A stretch of 38,733 bases of DNA from an uncultured Alphaproteobacteria bacterium (GTDB lineage: Bacteria; Pseudomonadota; Alphaproteobacteria; Bin95), in NCBI GenBank assembly GCA_937891825.1, contig CALAHN010000022.1:1-38733 (forward strand). Reading direction: 5' to 3'. This document shows, in pieces, positions 7,768-15,913 of the stretch (position 1 is its first letter; every line of letters begins with the position of its first letter). The notes under the pieces are model-generated. The model made no database searches, had not been told where the DNA came from, and saw nothing but the letters and a program-made list of their open reading frames with translations. A program made the translations under genes and the position numbers.

Positions 7768-9501
7768 ATGCTAGCCGTTCTCAAGATTTTTTTGAATTCG
7801 AAGAGCACGCGCCCTTGGCTGGTGCTTACCTGCCTGCTGTTCGGCGGTGTTGCCGAGATGGCGAGCATCAGCGCCCTGCTGCCGGTGATCACAACGCTAT
7901 CCGGCGGCGAATCGGCCAATGCCTCGCCCCTGAATGGGACAGCGCGTGACTTCATCCGGCAAGTTGGCGTTGAGCCGACGCTCGGGATGATGATCCTGTT
8001 GATGTCGGGATTCATGGTTCTGAAGTCGGCGCTCTCGTTCAGCGCATTGTCGTACGCGGGCGTCGCCAGCGCTCGGGTGGCGATCGAACTGCGCCAACGC
8101 TTGATCGCCGCGCTATTCTCGGCCCAGTGGCGCTTTTATTCCGAGCAATCGCGCGGCCGCTTCGCCAACGCCATCGCCAATGACGCGGGCCGCGCCGGTT
8201 CGGCCTATCTGCTCGCGGTGCGCGTGATCGCCTACGGCATCCAGGCGCTGGCCTATGTCGCCGTCGCGATGCTCGTCGACTGGAAGCTGGCGCTGCTCGG
8301 CCTTCTGGCCGGCGCGCTGGTGACGGGCGCGCTTGGCCATCTCGTGCTGCTGTCCCGCAAGGCCGGCGATAAGCAGACCGACCGCACCTCGGACCTGACG
8401 GTGCAGACAGTTGACATGCTGAGCAATATCAAGCCGCTCAAGACCATGGATCGATGGCAGGGCTCGCTGCAGGCGATGACTGCCACCCTGACGCGCCTGA
8501 AGCGGTCGTTGGTCAGGCGGGAGCTTGCGAAGCAGGGATTGATGCAGGGCGGCGACGCGCTCGTCACCATCCTGATCGGCGTCGCAATCTACTTCGCGCA
8601 CACGGCCTGGCAGATCCCTTTGCCAGAACTGGTCGTCAGCGGCGTCATCTTCTTTCAACTGGTCTCTATCATATCGAAGCTGCAAAAGTTTCTGCAGCAG
8701 TCGGCTGAATTGGAAAGCGCCTACTTCCGAACTGAAGCGTTGATCAAGGAGGCCGAAGCCAACCGTGAGACCTGGACTGGCACGGCGGAGCCGCAACCGG
8801 ATATCGGGTTCAGTTTCCGCAACGTTACCTTTGCGCATGACCGACTGCCGGTGTTGCGCGGCCTCGACCTCAGTATCCCCGCCTGCGCGATCACCGTCTT
8901 CATGGGGCCGTCGGGGTCGGGCAAGACCACGATTGTCGACCTGCTGATCGGGTTGCATCGGGCGGGGTCCGGCGAAATCAGAATCGGCGATACGCTGATT
9001 TCAGACGTCGATATCGGGAAATGGCGCGCCATGATCGGGTATGTGCCGCAGGAACTGAACCTGCTGCACGCGAGCGTGCGCGAGAACATCACGCTCGGCG
9101 ATCCGACAATCACGGACGAGGCGATCTGGGCCGCCCTGAAACAAGTCAATGCGGACGGCTTTGTGGCCAGCCTGCCGGCGGGTCTCGATACCGATGTCGG
9201 CGAAACTGGCGGCAAGCTTTCAGGCGGTCAACGGCAACGCATTTCGCTGGCCCGCGCGCTGGCGGCGGGGCCCAAGGTCTTGATCCTGGACGAGGTGACT
9301 AGCGCGCTTGACCCCGAGACCGAAGCCGCGATCGTCGAGAACATTCGCCGCCTGGGCAATGGCCGCTATACGATCATCGCCATCACCCACCGTGCGGCAT
9401 GGACGACGATCGCAGACCGGCTCTATGACGTGAGCGGCGGCTCCGTGACGGCGGTTCCGAACGATAACAATGCCGAGACCATTGCGACGCGGGCCGGCTG
9501 A
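7768..9501 (+). CDS. ABC exporter, fused permease and ATPase (MsbA-like)
   Basis: A 577-residue half-transporter. The N-terminal ~310 residues form a six-helix exporter domain, beginning with a hydrophobic segment at residues 16-45. The C-terminal ATPase carries Walker A GPSGSGKTT (from about residue 380), a Q-loop region (GYVPQELNLL), the signature LSGGQRQR (from about 484), Walker B VLILDEVTSALD (from about 505) and the switch His in AITHR. It should work as a homodimer in the inner membrane, exporting a lipid, glycolipid or peptide. Its stop codon overlaps the ATG of the next gene, a glycosyltransferase, by one base, which points to a glycan or glycolipid cargo. That link is inference. No Shine-Dalgarno stands out. 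Confidence 0.9.
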   Translation: MLAVLKIFLNSKSTRPWLVLTCLLFGGVAEMASISALLPVITTLSGGESANASPLNGTARDFIRQVGVEPTLGMMILLMSGFMVLKSALSFSALSYAGVASARVAIELRQRLIAALFSAQWRFYSEQSRGRFANAIANDAGRAGSAYLLAVRVIAYGIQALAYVAVAMLVDWKLALLGLLAGALVTGALGHLVLLSRKAGDKQTDRTSDLTVQTVDMLSNIKPLKTMDRWQGSLQAMTATLTRLKRSLVRRELAKQGLMQGGDALVTILIGVAIYFAHTAWQIPLPELVVSGVIFFQLVSIISKLQKFLQQSAELESAYFRTEALIKEAEANRETWTGTAEPQPDIGFSFRNVTFAHDRLPVLRGLDLSIPACAITVFMGPSGSGKTTIVDLLIGLHRAGSGEIRIGDTLISDVDIGKWRAMIGYVPQELNLLHASVRENITLGDPTITDEAIWAALKQVNADGFVASLPAGLDTDVGETGGKLSGGQRQRISLARALAAGPKVLILDEVTSALDPETEAAIVENIRRLGNGRYTIIAITHRAAWTTIADRLYDVSGGSVTAVPNDNNAETIATRAG

Positions 9502-10232
9502 TGCCATCTGATCGGCGTGACCGTTCCGGCATCCCGCCTGGATTTCCCGTATGGATCGGCTGGGACCCCCGTGAGGCCATCGCCTATTCGGTCGCGCGCC
9601 AGTCATTGCTGCGCCATGCCAGCATTGCCCTCGACGTCAAGCCGATCAAGCAGGAGCCGCTCCGGGCGGCGGGCGTATACGTGCGCGGCGTCGACCCCCT
9701 GGCGACGACGGAATTCACCTATACCCGCTTCCTGACGCCCTATTTGAACCGCTTCGAGGGCTGGGCGCTGTTCTGCGACTGCGACTTTCTGTTTCTCGGC
9801 GACATTGCGGAGCTGCAGCGCTTCGCCGACCCGACGATCGCGGTCTATTGCGTTCAGCATGACTACAAGCCGCAGGAAGACGTCAAGATGGACGGCCGGG
9901 CGCAGACGGTTTATCCGCGCAAGAACTGGTCCTCGTTCATGCTGTTCAATTGCGCGCACCCGTCGACCCGCCGGTTGACGCCGGATGTCGTCAATCGGGA
10001 GACCGGGGCCTACCTGCATCGGATGCAATGGGCCAAGGACAGCGAAATTGGGGCGCTGCCGAGCGATTGGAACTGGCTTGAAGGGTGGAGCGATCTCCCG
10101 GCGAGCGGTCGTCCGCGCGCGGTGCATTATACCAGCGGCGGCCCCTGGTTCGAAACGCATCGGAATGTCGCGTTCGCCGATCTATGGCGCGCCGAAGCCT
10201 CCGCGCTTGCGAGCGAATGGGGAGGGGCATAG
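9501..10232 (+). CDS. Putative glycosyltransferase with DxD motif
   Basis: A 243-residue protein beginning PSDRRDRSG with a core from VWIGWDPREAIAYSVA. The segment FCDCDFLFLGDI contains a DxD motif of the kind that binds the metal and nucleotide sugar in GT-A glycosyltransferases (GT8-like). Later motifs are a conserved WSSFMLFN stretch, EIGALPSDWNWLEGW and HYTSGGPWFE, common in bacterial GT8-like proteins of cell-surface glycan loci. No membrane segment is seen. Its start codon shares one base with the stop of the ABC exporter gene, so the two are almost certainly translationally coupled. The sugar and acceptor are unknown. It converges on the soxB-like gene with a 70-base gap that holds only a weak GC-rich hairpin. 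Confidence 0.75.
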   Translation: MPSDRRDRSGIPPGFPVWIGWDPREAIAYSVARQSLLRHASIALDVKPIKQEPLRAAGVYVRGVDPLATTEFTYTRFLTPYLNRFEGWALFCDCDFLFLGDIAELQRFADPTIAVYCVQHDYKPQEDVKMDGRAQTVYPRKNWSSFMLFNCAHPSTRRLTPDVVNRETGAYLHRMQWAKDSEIGALPSDWNWLEGWSDLPASGRPRAVHYTSGGPWFETHRNVAFADLWRAEASALASEWGGA

Positions 10233-10302
10233 CCCATGCCGGCTTTATCGGCGGCGACCGCCTGATCCGGCGTCTGGCGCCGCCGCCAAAAGCTGCGCGG
10301 GA

Positions 10303-11559
10303 TTAATGCGCGACGGCGGCTGCGCCGTGTTCGTCGATCAAGGCGCCCGTTTCGAAGCGCTTCAGGGCGAAGGGCGCATTCAGGGGGTGCGGCGCGCCGG
10401 TGGCGATGGTGTGGGCGAGGGTCCAGCCGGATGAAGGCGTCGCCTTGAAGCCGCCGGTGCCCCAGCCGCAGTTGATGTACAGGCCCGGAACCGGCGTCGC
10501 GCCGATGATCGGGGAGGCGTCGGGGCAGACATCGACGATCCCGGCCCAGGTCCGCATGACCCGCACGCGGCTGAACATCGGGAAGAGGGCGCAAGCCGCC
10601 GCCATCTGATCCTCGATCACATGCAAGGCGCCGCGCTGGGTATATGACGTGTAGGCGTCGATGCCGGCGCCCATCACCAGTTCGCCCTTGTCGGACTGGC
10701 TGACATAGACATGCACCTGGTTTGACATGACCACGCAATCCAGGAGGCGCTTCAACGGTTCCGAAACCAGCGCCTGGAGCGGGTGGCTTTCGATCGGCAG
10801 GCGAAAGCCCGCCATGGCCGCGAGGATGGAGGAATGGCCGGCCGCGACGAGCGCCCCGGTCCTGGCCTTGATGGTCCCGCGCGTCGTCTCCACGCCGTCG
10901 AACCGGCCTTGCCCGTCCCGGAGGATGGCGGTCACCTCGGCATTTTCGATGATGTCGACGCCAAGCCGGTCGGCGGCGCGGGCATAGCCCCAGACGACGG
11001 CGTCATGGCGCGCCGTGCCGCCCCGGCGTTGCAAGGTCGCGCCGAGCACTGGCCAGCGCGCGTCGGCCGAGATGTCGATCAGCGGGCAGAACGCCTTGAC
11101 GCCCGGCGCGTCGAGCCATTCGGCGTCGACGCCGTTCAACTGGTTGGCGTTGACCCGGCGCATGCCCTCCCGGACATCGTGCAAGGTGTGCGCGAGGTTC
11201 AGGACGCCGCGCTGGCTGAACATGACATTGATGTTGAGGTCGGCCGACAAGCCTTCCCAGAGCTTCAGGCCATGCTCGTAGATCGCCGCACTTTCGTCCC
11301 AGAGATAGTTCGAGCGGACGATGGTCGTGTTGCGCCCGGCATTGCCGCCGCCGATCCAGCCCTTTTCGATGACGGCGACGTTCGCGATCCCGTGCAGCTT
11401 CGCCAGGTAATAGGCGGTCGCGAGCCCGTGCCCGCCGCCGCCGACGATGATCACGTCATAGCGCGGCTTGGGCTCGGGATTGCGCCGCCACGGCCGCCAC
11501 CCGGCATTGCCGCCGAGCGCCTCGCGCAGAATGCGCCCGGCGGAGAAGCGGTCCTGCAT
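10303..11559 (-). CDS. soxB: Sarcosine oxidase beta subunit family protein (orphan)
   Basis: A 418-residue FAD/FMN oxidase subunit that strongly matches SoxB of heterotetrameric sarcosine oxidase. It has an N-terminal amphipathic leader ([14 protein letters not shown]), the FAD motif [41 protein letters not shown], and [14 protein letters not shown], whose His is at the covalent-FMN position of the beta subunit. The C-terminus has [16 protein letters not shown] and ends [14 protein letters not shown], as in true SoxB. The alpha, gamma and delta subunits are not nearby. It begins three bases after the dctM stop, so it is the last gene of the TRAP operon and probably oxidises the imported amine or N-methyl amino acid, or is a partner of a distant soxDAG. 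The substrate is inferred only. Confidence 0.85.
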   Translation of the reverse strand: MQDRFSAGRILREALGGNAGWRPWRRNPEPKPRYDVIIVGGGGHGLATAYYLAKLHGIANVAVIEKGWIGGGNAGRNTTIVRSNYLWDESAAIYEHGLKLWEGLSADLNINVMFSQRGVLNLAHTLHDVREGMRRVNANQLNGVDAEWLDAPGVKAFCPLIDISADARWPVLGATLQRRGGTARHDAVVWGYARAADRLGVDIIENAEVTAILRDGQGRFDGVETTRGTIKARTGALVAAGHSSILAAMAGFRLPIESHPLQALVSEPLKRLLDCVVMSNQVHVYVSQSDKGELVMGAGIDAYTSYTQRGALHVIEDQMAAACALFPMFSRVRVMRTWAGIVDVCPDASPIIGATPVPGLYINCGWGTGGFKATPSSGWTLAHTIATGAPHPLNAPFALKRFETGALIDEHGAAAVAH

Positions 11560-11562
11560 CGG

Positions 11563-13005
11563 TTAGCGATAAACCTCCGTCGGCAGATAGAGCGCCAGAT
11601 CGGGCAGAGCGATGAGCAGCGCGATCATCACGAGCATCGCGAACACGAAGGGGATCGAGCCGACCGCGACGTCATTGAATTTGCCGCGCCCTTCCCGGAC
11701 GCCGTGTACGACGTAGAGGTTGACGCCGATCGGCGGCGTGATCAACGCGGTTTCCATCAGGACTGTGACCAGGATGCCGAACCAGACGGGATCGTAGCCG
11801 AGCCCGCTGACAATCGGGAACACGATGGGCACGGTCGTCAGCATCATCGACAGCGTTTCCATGAACATGCCGAGAATCAGATAGAAGCCGACGATGATGA
11901 GCAGCGTTTCGAACGGCGTCAGGCCCATCGCCGCGATGAAGTCGATGATGTCCTTGGTCACGCCCATGAAGCCAAGGACGAAATTCAGGAACACCGCGGC
12001 CAGGATGATCAGCATGATCATCGCCGTCGACCGCATCGTGCCTTTGAAAGCCTCCAGGAACATGCGCCCGGGGATGATGTCCCGCTTGACCGCATAGAGA
12101 ATGGCGGCCAGCAGGATCGCCGTCGCCGCCATGATGCGGAACTGGGTCGGGATGATCTCCAACTGCACGACGATAATCTCGACGACGGTCAGGAGGGCGA
12201 TGCCGATCCAGAACTTGAAGCCGCCCGTCCGGTGCCATGCGGCAAGGCCGATGGCGAAGACGACGCCGACCGATGCAGCTTCCGTCGGGGTCGCGATGCC
12301 AGCGTAGATCGAGCCGACGACGACCACGAACAGCAATACCGGCGGCAGGAGGTCGGGCAGGACGCGGATGCGGTCGGCCCAGGTCGTCGGGACCGGCGCG
12401 CCGCCCCATGCCGGCCGGTAGAGACAGGCGGCGATGACGACGAGCATGAAGATGATCGACAGCAGCAAGCCGGGGATGATGCCGGCCAGATACAGTTCCG
12501 GCACCGAGGTTTCCGTAATCAGCCCATAGATGATGAGATTGATCGAGGGCGGGATCAGAATGCCGAGCGTGCCGCCGGCTGCAAGCGTGCCGAGAAACAG
12601 ACGCTCATTGTAGCCGCGCTTTTCGATCTCCGGGATGGCGACCGTGCCGACAGTCGCCGCTGTCGCGACGCTCGAGCCGGAGGAGGCGGCGAAAATCGCG
12701 CAGGAGCCGATATTGGCATGCATCAAGCCGCCGGGCAGCCAGGAAAGCCACTGGATGACGGCATTGTACATGCGCTGCGCAATGCCGGCGCGCAGCATGA
12801 TTTCGCCGAGCAGGATGAACATGGGAATCGCGACAAGGATGAACTCCTTGCTTTTCTCCCAGACGAATTCGCCAAGCGCATTCTGCAGGCCGCCGCTGAA
12901 GTAGATCTGATCCAAGGTCAGCGACAGCATGCCGAGCACGGCCGCGACCGGGATCGCCCCGAAAACCAGAATCAGAAGGATTGCAAGGGTTAAGAAAGCG
13001 GCCAT
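11563..13005 (-). CDS. dctM: TRAP transporter large permease (DctM)
   Basis: A 480-residue, highly hydrophobic protein with about 13 predicted membrane helices, belonging to the large permease subunit of tripartite ATP-independent periplasmic transporters. Family features include AIPMFILLGEIMLRAGIAQRMYN, the motif FAASSGSSVATAATVGTVAIPEM-like segment, GTLGILIPPSINLIIYG and the C-terminal ALITPPIGVNLYVVHG. It catalyses sodium- or proton-coupled uptake with DctQ and DctP. It is longer than the usual ~430 residues because of an extra hydrophobic stretch in the middle, around GGFKFWIGIALLTVVEIIVV. The start lies one base after the dctQ stop, indicating tight coupling. Confidence 0.93.
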   Translation of the reverse strand: MAAFLTLAILLILVFGAIPVAAVLGMLSLTLDQIYFSGGLQNALGEFVWEKSKEFILVAIPMFILLGEIMLRAGIAQRMYNAVIQWLSWLPGGLMHANIGSCAIFAASSGSSVATAATVGTVAIPEIEKRGYNERLFLGTLAAGGTLGILIPPSINLIIYGLITETSVPELYLAGIIPGLLLSIIFMLVVIAACLYRPAWGGAPVPTTWADRIRVLPDLLPPVLLFVVVVGSIYAGIATPTEAASVGVVFAIGLAAWHRTGGFKFWIGIALLTVVEIIVVQLEIIPTQFRIMAATAILLAAILYAVKRDIIPGRMFLEAFKGTMRSTAMIMLIILAAVFLNFVLGFMGVTKDIIDFIAAMGLTPFETLLIIVGFYLILGMFMETLSMMLTTVPIVFPIVSGLGYDPVWFGILVTVLMETALITPPIGVNLYVVHGVREGRGKFNDVAVGSIPFVFAMLVMIALLIALPDLALYLPTEVYR

Positions 13006-13006
13006 G

Positions 13007-13597
13007 TCAGGCAGTCTCCCGCTTCGCGTCTCGGCCGGACAACTCGGCCTGTACTTCTTCGTCGACCGAAAGCACGCCTGCGACTTTGTTGATGCCGGCC
13101 ATGTCGCCGACGATGAGGCGCGAGATGCTGAAGGCCGCGACGAAGATCAGCGTGATCATGAACAGCACAAGGCCGGCCACCCAGAACAGTTGCGGGATCC
13201 AGAGCGGCGTCAGCAAGGTCGTGACGGCGGTGGAGTTCTGCTCCCAGGATTCGATGAATGTGCCGATCGCAAGGTTTGTCTGGATGCCCATGTATGTCAG
13301 CAGCAGGATGATGCCCACGATGTCCAAGAGCGCCTTCGCCCAGATCGGCATCAGATTGTAGAGCACATCGATGCGGACATTGGACCGGTTCAGCAGCGCA
13401 TAGCTGAACGCCCAGGTCGTGCCTGCCGCGAACACGTAGCCCGAGATTTCATCGGACCCGCTGACGGTCAGGCTGAGGAACTTTCGGCAGATAACGTCGA
13501 CCGTGACGAGCACGGCCGCGATCAGCAGCGCGATGCCGGCCACATAGACCGCGCGCCGCGAGATCGTCTCAAGAATGGCAAACCCTCTTTCCCACAT
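13007..13597 (-). CDS. dctQ: TRAP transporter small permease (DctQ)
   Basis: A 196-residue membrane protein with four hydrophobic segments, typical of DctQ. Landmarks are the first helix VYVAGIALLIAAVLVTVDVI followed by CRKFL, then GSDEISGYVFAAGTTWAFSYAL and RSNVRIDVLYNLMP, which is the family signature just after helix 2. The C-terminal cytoplasmic tail is charged and of variable sequence. It forms the membrane complex with DctM. It is separated from dctP upstream by 219 bases containing two hairpins, and from dctM by one base. The Shine-Dalgarno is weak, which fits lower expression than the binding protein. Confidence 0.9.
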   Translation of the reverse strand: MWERGFAILETISRRAVYVAGIALLIAAVLVTVDVICRKFLSLTVSGSDEISGYVFAAGTTWAFSYALLNRSNVRIDVLYNLMPIWAKALLDIVGIILLLTYMGIQTNLAIGTFIESWEQNSTAVTTLLTPLWIPQLFWVAGLVLFMITLIFVAAFSISRLIVGDMAGINKVAGVLSVDEEVQAELSGRDAKRETA

Positions 13598-13635
13598 ACT
13601 CTTATCCGCTTCCCGCGCCCTCGTTTGATGGTGTT

Positions 13636-13675
13636 AGAGCAAGGCGCGTCCGGGCGGACGCGCGGCCCATGCTCT
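13636..13675. repeat. Dispersed 40 bp palindromic repeat, copy 1 (AGAGC...GCTCT family)
   Basis: The element has an outer AGAGC/GCTCT pair and an inner perfect 8-bp stem, GCGCGTCC (13644-13651) with GGACGCGC (13656-13663), around a GGGC loop. A second copy of the same length and design lies at 33980-34019. It sits in the dctP-dctQ intergenic space, where a hairpin can protect the dctP message and lower readthrough into the permease genes. Confidence 0.75.
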
Positions 13676-13759
13676 ATCGAATTGATAACGCATAATCTAT
13701 CCGCCTTGCGGCGAAGCCGCTGAACGGCAGGTCGACCTGGCGCAAGCCAGAACGCAGTC

Positions 13760-13793
13760 GGCGCCCGAACCCTCGATGAAGGGCGCGGGCGCC
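13760..13793 (-). terminator. Hairpin after dctP, possible attenuator of the TRAP operon
   Basis: The arms GGCGCCCG (13760-13767) and CGGGCGCC (13786-13793) pair perfectly over 8 bp, with an inner CCCT/AGGG helix. The hairpin lies 23 bases after the dctP stop codon on the minus strand. No T-run follows, so it is more likely a partial terminator or an mRNA-stabilising structure than a full stop. Confidence 0.5.
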
Positions 13794-13816
13794 GCCTGTT
13801 TAACAAGTCCAGGCTG

Positions 13817-14884
13817 TCAGTTTGGAATCTGGACGCCGGTGATGTCGCTCAGCAGCGTGTTCCACGTACCAGCGCATTCGGCGCCGCAACGCTCAGCCCA
13901 ACGCTTCAGCACGAAGTTCTCGACGATGCCCTTCAACTGGGCGTCGTCAGCCGCGGACGGCTCGATCGGAACCATGCCGGCCGGCTCGCCCGCCGCACAG
14001 GGGCCGGAGGCGTTGCAGTCCATGCCAGCTTGATCTTCGGCCTTGGTGGCGTCCCAGAGATCGTACTCGACCGCTTTCGCCTTGGCGGCGATGAGGGCCT
14101 GGGTATCGGCGTTCAGGCCGGCCCAGCTTTTTTCGTTCATCGCCATGAACGTCGCGGCATAGCCGAGACGCACCCGAATATTGTGGGTCACGACCTGGCC
14201 CCATTTGGCGCTGTAGGCCGGCATCGTGCCGGTGGTGCCGCAGTCGGCGACGCCGCGCTGCAGGGCGGGCACGACTTCGGCGAAGGCGATGGTCACGGCG
14301 CTGGCGCCGAGGCCTTCGATGAAGTCGCCGAGCGTGGTGGAATAGGTCCGGATCTTCTTGCCGGCCAGATCCTTCAAGCTGACAGAGGTGTTGCTCTTGT
14401 CGCCCAGATTGCACCAGAGCTGCTGGCTGGGGAATGCGTACAGCATCAGAACCGTGGCGTTGTACTTCTGCTGCAGTTCCTTCTCGATGATCGGGCGATA
14501 GATATCCATCACCTTGCGATAGGTATCGATATTCTGCACGACGCCCGCAAGGTCGGCGCCTTCGATCGCGGGCGAGTCGGACGAGGTGTAGCCTGTCAGC
14601 GCGTGCGCGGCGTCGAACACGCCGAGCTTCAGCTGCCGCATGATCTCAAAGCCGGAAAGGCCAAGTTCGGTATAGGGCTTGGCGTTCGCCGTCAGCTTGC
14701 CGCCGGAGGCCGCGGGCAGGACTTCATCCCAGAAGCGCTTTTCGTGGTCTTTCCACTGGTTCAGGAAGCCCCATGTCCCGACGACACGGAACTCCTTGGT
14801 GTCGATTTCCGCCGATGCCGACCCGGCGCTGAAAGCCAGCCCCGCCGCCAACGCGCCCGCCAGGGCCATTTTCTTCGCATTCAT
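13817..14884 (-). CDS. dctP: TRAP transporter substrate-binding protein (DctP)
   Basis: A 355-residue periplasmic solute-binding protein. The N-terminus is a Sec signal peptide (MNAKKMALAGALAAGLAFSA, cleavage near SASA-EI). The mature part carries the DctP pattern: FRVVGTWGFLNQW, the helix before GLSGFEIMRQLKLG, and AGKKIRTYSTTLGDFIEGLGA, whose Arg is at the usual carboxylate-binding position. The start is the ATG at 14884 behind a GGAGG Shine-Dalgarno; a TTG one codon upstream was discarded. The C-terminal region contains two close cysteine pairs (CNASGPC and CGAEC) that could form disulphides in the periplasm. It captures an organic or amino acid for DctQM. The ligand cannot be named from sequence. 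Confidence 0.92.
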   Translation of the reverse strand: MNAKKMALAGALAAGLAFSAGSASAEIDTKEFRVVGTWGFLNQWKDHEKRFWDEVLPAASGGKLTANAKPYTELGLSGFEIMRQLKLGVFDAAHALTGYTSSDSPAIEGADLAGVVQNIDTYRKVMDIYRPIIEKELQQKYNATVLMLYAFPSQQLWCNLGDKSNTSVSLKDLAGKKIRTYSTTLGDFIEGLGASAVTIAFAEVVPALQRGVADCGTTGTMPAYSAKWGQVVTHNIRVRLGYAATFMAMNEKSWAGLNADTQALIAAKAKAVEYDLWDATKAEDQAGMDCNASGPCAAGEPAGMVPIEPSAADDAQLKGIVENFVLKRWAERCGAECAGTWNTLLSDITGVQIPN

Positions 14885-14968
14885 CAATTTTCGTCCTCCC
14901 GTTCTCTCGATATAAGCAGGGTCAGGTCTCGACCCCGGTAGCGCTCGCCCCGAAAAGATGGGGCGCAG

Positions 14969-15805
14969 TCAAGCGGACCAGCGCATGCTGACCGCATCGC
15001 TCGCCTGATCGCCGATCAGCATGGCGCCAGGGGTATGGGTGATGCAGATGGGCGGCTCTGCATTCTGCAGCACGAGTTGCGGCGTGACGCCGCAAGCCCA
15101 GAAGACCGGGATTTCGCCCGCCCGGATTTCGACCGGATCGCCCCAGTCCGGCTTGTCGATATCCGCAATGCCGATCGCCGCTGGATCGCCCAGATGCACC
15201 GGGGCGCCATGGGCGGCGCGGAAGCGCGACGTGATCTCGACCGCTTTCAGGGCGTCCGCTGGCGTCATCGGCCGCATCGAGACGACAGTGCCGCCCGCAA
15301 ACCGGCCGACCGGCCGCGTCGCCAGGTTGGAGGCGTACATCGGCACGGTCAGGTTCATGTCGATGTGCCGCAAGCCGATCCCGGCTTTCAGGAGCGCATC
15401 CTCGAAGCTGAAGGAGCAGCCAAGCACGAAGCCGACGAAATCGTCCTGCCAATGCTGGACGATATCCGTAGTCTGCTCGGCCAGGACGCCGTTGCGATAG
15501 ATGTTGTAACTGGGCGCGTCGGTGCGGATATCGACATCGGCGCCCATGTCGGGAAGCATCGGATCGCCGGGCAAGGTCATGGCGACGATCGGGCAGGGCT
15601 TTGGGTTGCGGTGGCAGAAGATCGCGAATTCAAGCGCCAGGTCTTTCGGCAGAATCGCCAGATTGCCCTGCAGTCGGCCAAGCGCCATTCCCGCGGTGTG
15701 CCCGGTATGCAGGCCAGCGCGAATCAGGCGACGCGCCGCCAGCGCGGAGACGGCCGGATTGTCGTCGTCGGTCCGAATGCTTGAAAGAGGCTTGGCGGCG
15801 ATCAT
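14969..15805 (-). CDS. DUF1445 family protein, putative hydro-lyase/D-glutamate cyclase-like
   Basis: A 278-residue protein of the DUF1445 family (UPF0317, related to the cyclase part of human DGLUCY). Recognisable segments are RLIRAGLHTGHTAGMALGRL near the start, FCHRNPKPCPIVAMT, DIRTDAPSYNIYRNG, DFVGFVLGCSFSFEDALLKAG and a C-terminal PVFWACGVTPQL plus TPGAMLIGD. Known members include an enzyme that interconverts D-glutamate and 5-oxoproline, but most are untested. The start MIAAKPLSS at 15805 is preceded by a GGGAG box; a much longer open frame upstream in the same phase is antisense to the next genes and was rejected. It is 84 bases upstream of dctP in the same orientation, so it is probably the first gene of the TRAP-soxB operon. 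Confidence 0.8.
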   Translation of the reverse strand: MIAAKPLSSIRTDDDNPAVSALAARRLIRAGLHTGHTAGMALGRLQGNLAILPKDLALEFAIFCHRNPKPCPIVAMTLPGDPMLPDMGADVDIRTDAPSYNIYRNGVLAEQTTDIVQHWQDDFVGFVLGCSFSFEDALLKAGIGLRHIDMNLTVPMYASNLATRPVGRFAGGTVVSMRPMTPADALKAVEITSRFRAAHGAPVHLGDPAAIGIADIDKPDWGDPVEIRAGEIPVFWACGVTPQLVLQNAEPPICITHTPGAMLIGDQASDAVSMRWSA

Positions 15806-15913
15806 CCCGCTCCCGTATGCTTCGCTGCGTGCGGCTATCGGATGGGATATTGCCGCTTCCCACACTGCAGCGCAACAGAGTTTCACATTATCCGACGGAA
15901 ATGGAGCACATTG

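Noticed and set aside
10250-10287. A GGCGGCG/CGCCGCC hairpin between the glycosyltransferase and soxB as a terminator
   Set aside because: The loop is long, the pairing register is ambiguous and there is no T-run; it could be chance in GC-rich DNA.
10783-12993. A 736-codon open frame on the plus strand opposite dctM and soxB
   Set aside because: It is the complement of clear TRAP permease and SoxB sequences; its product is rich in Asp, Arg, His and Gln with no recognisable domain, a typical shadow in high-GC DNA.
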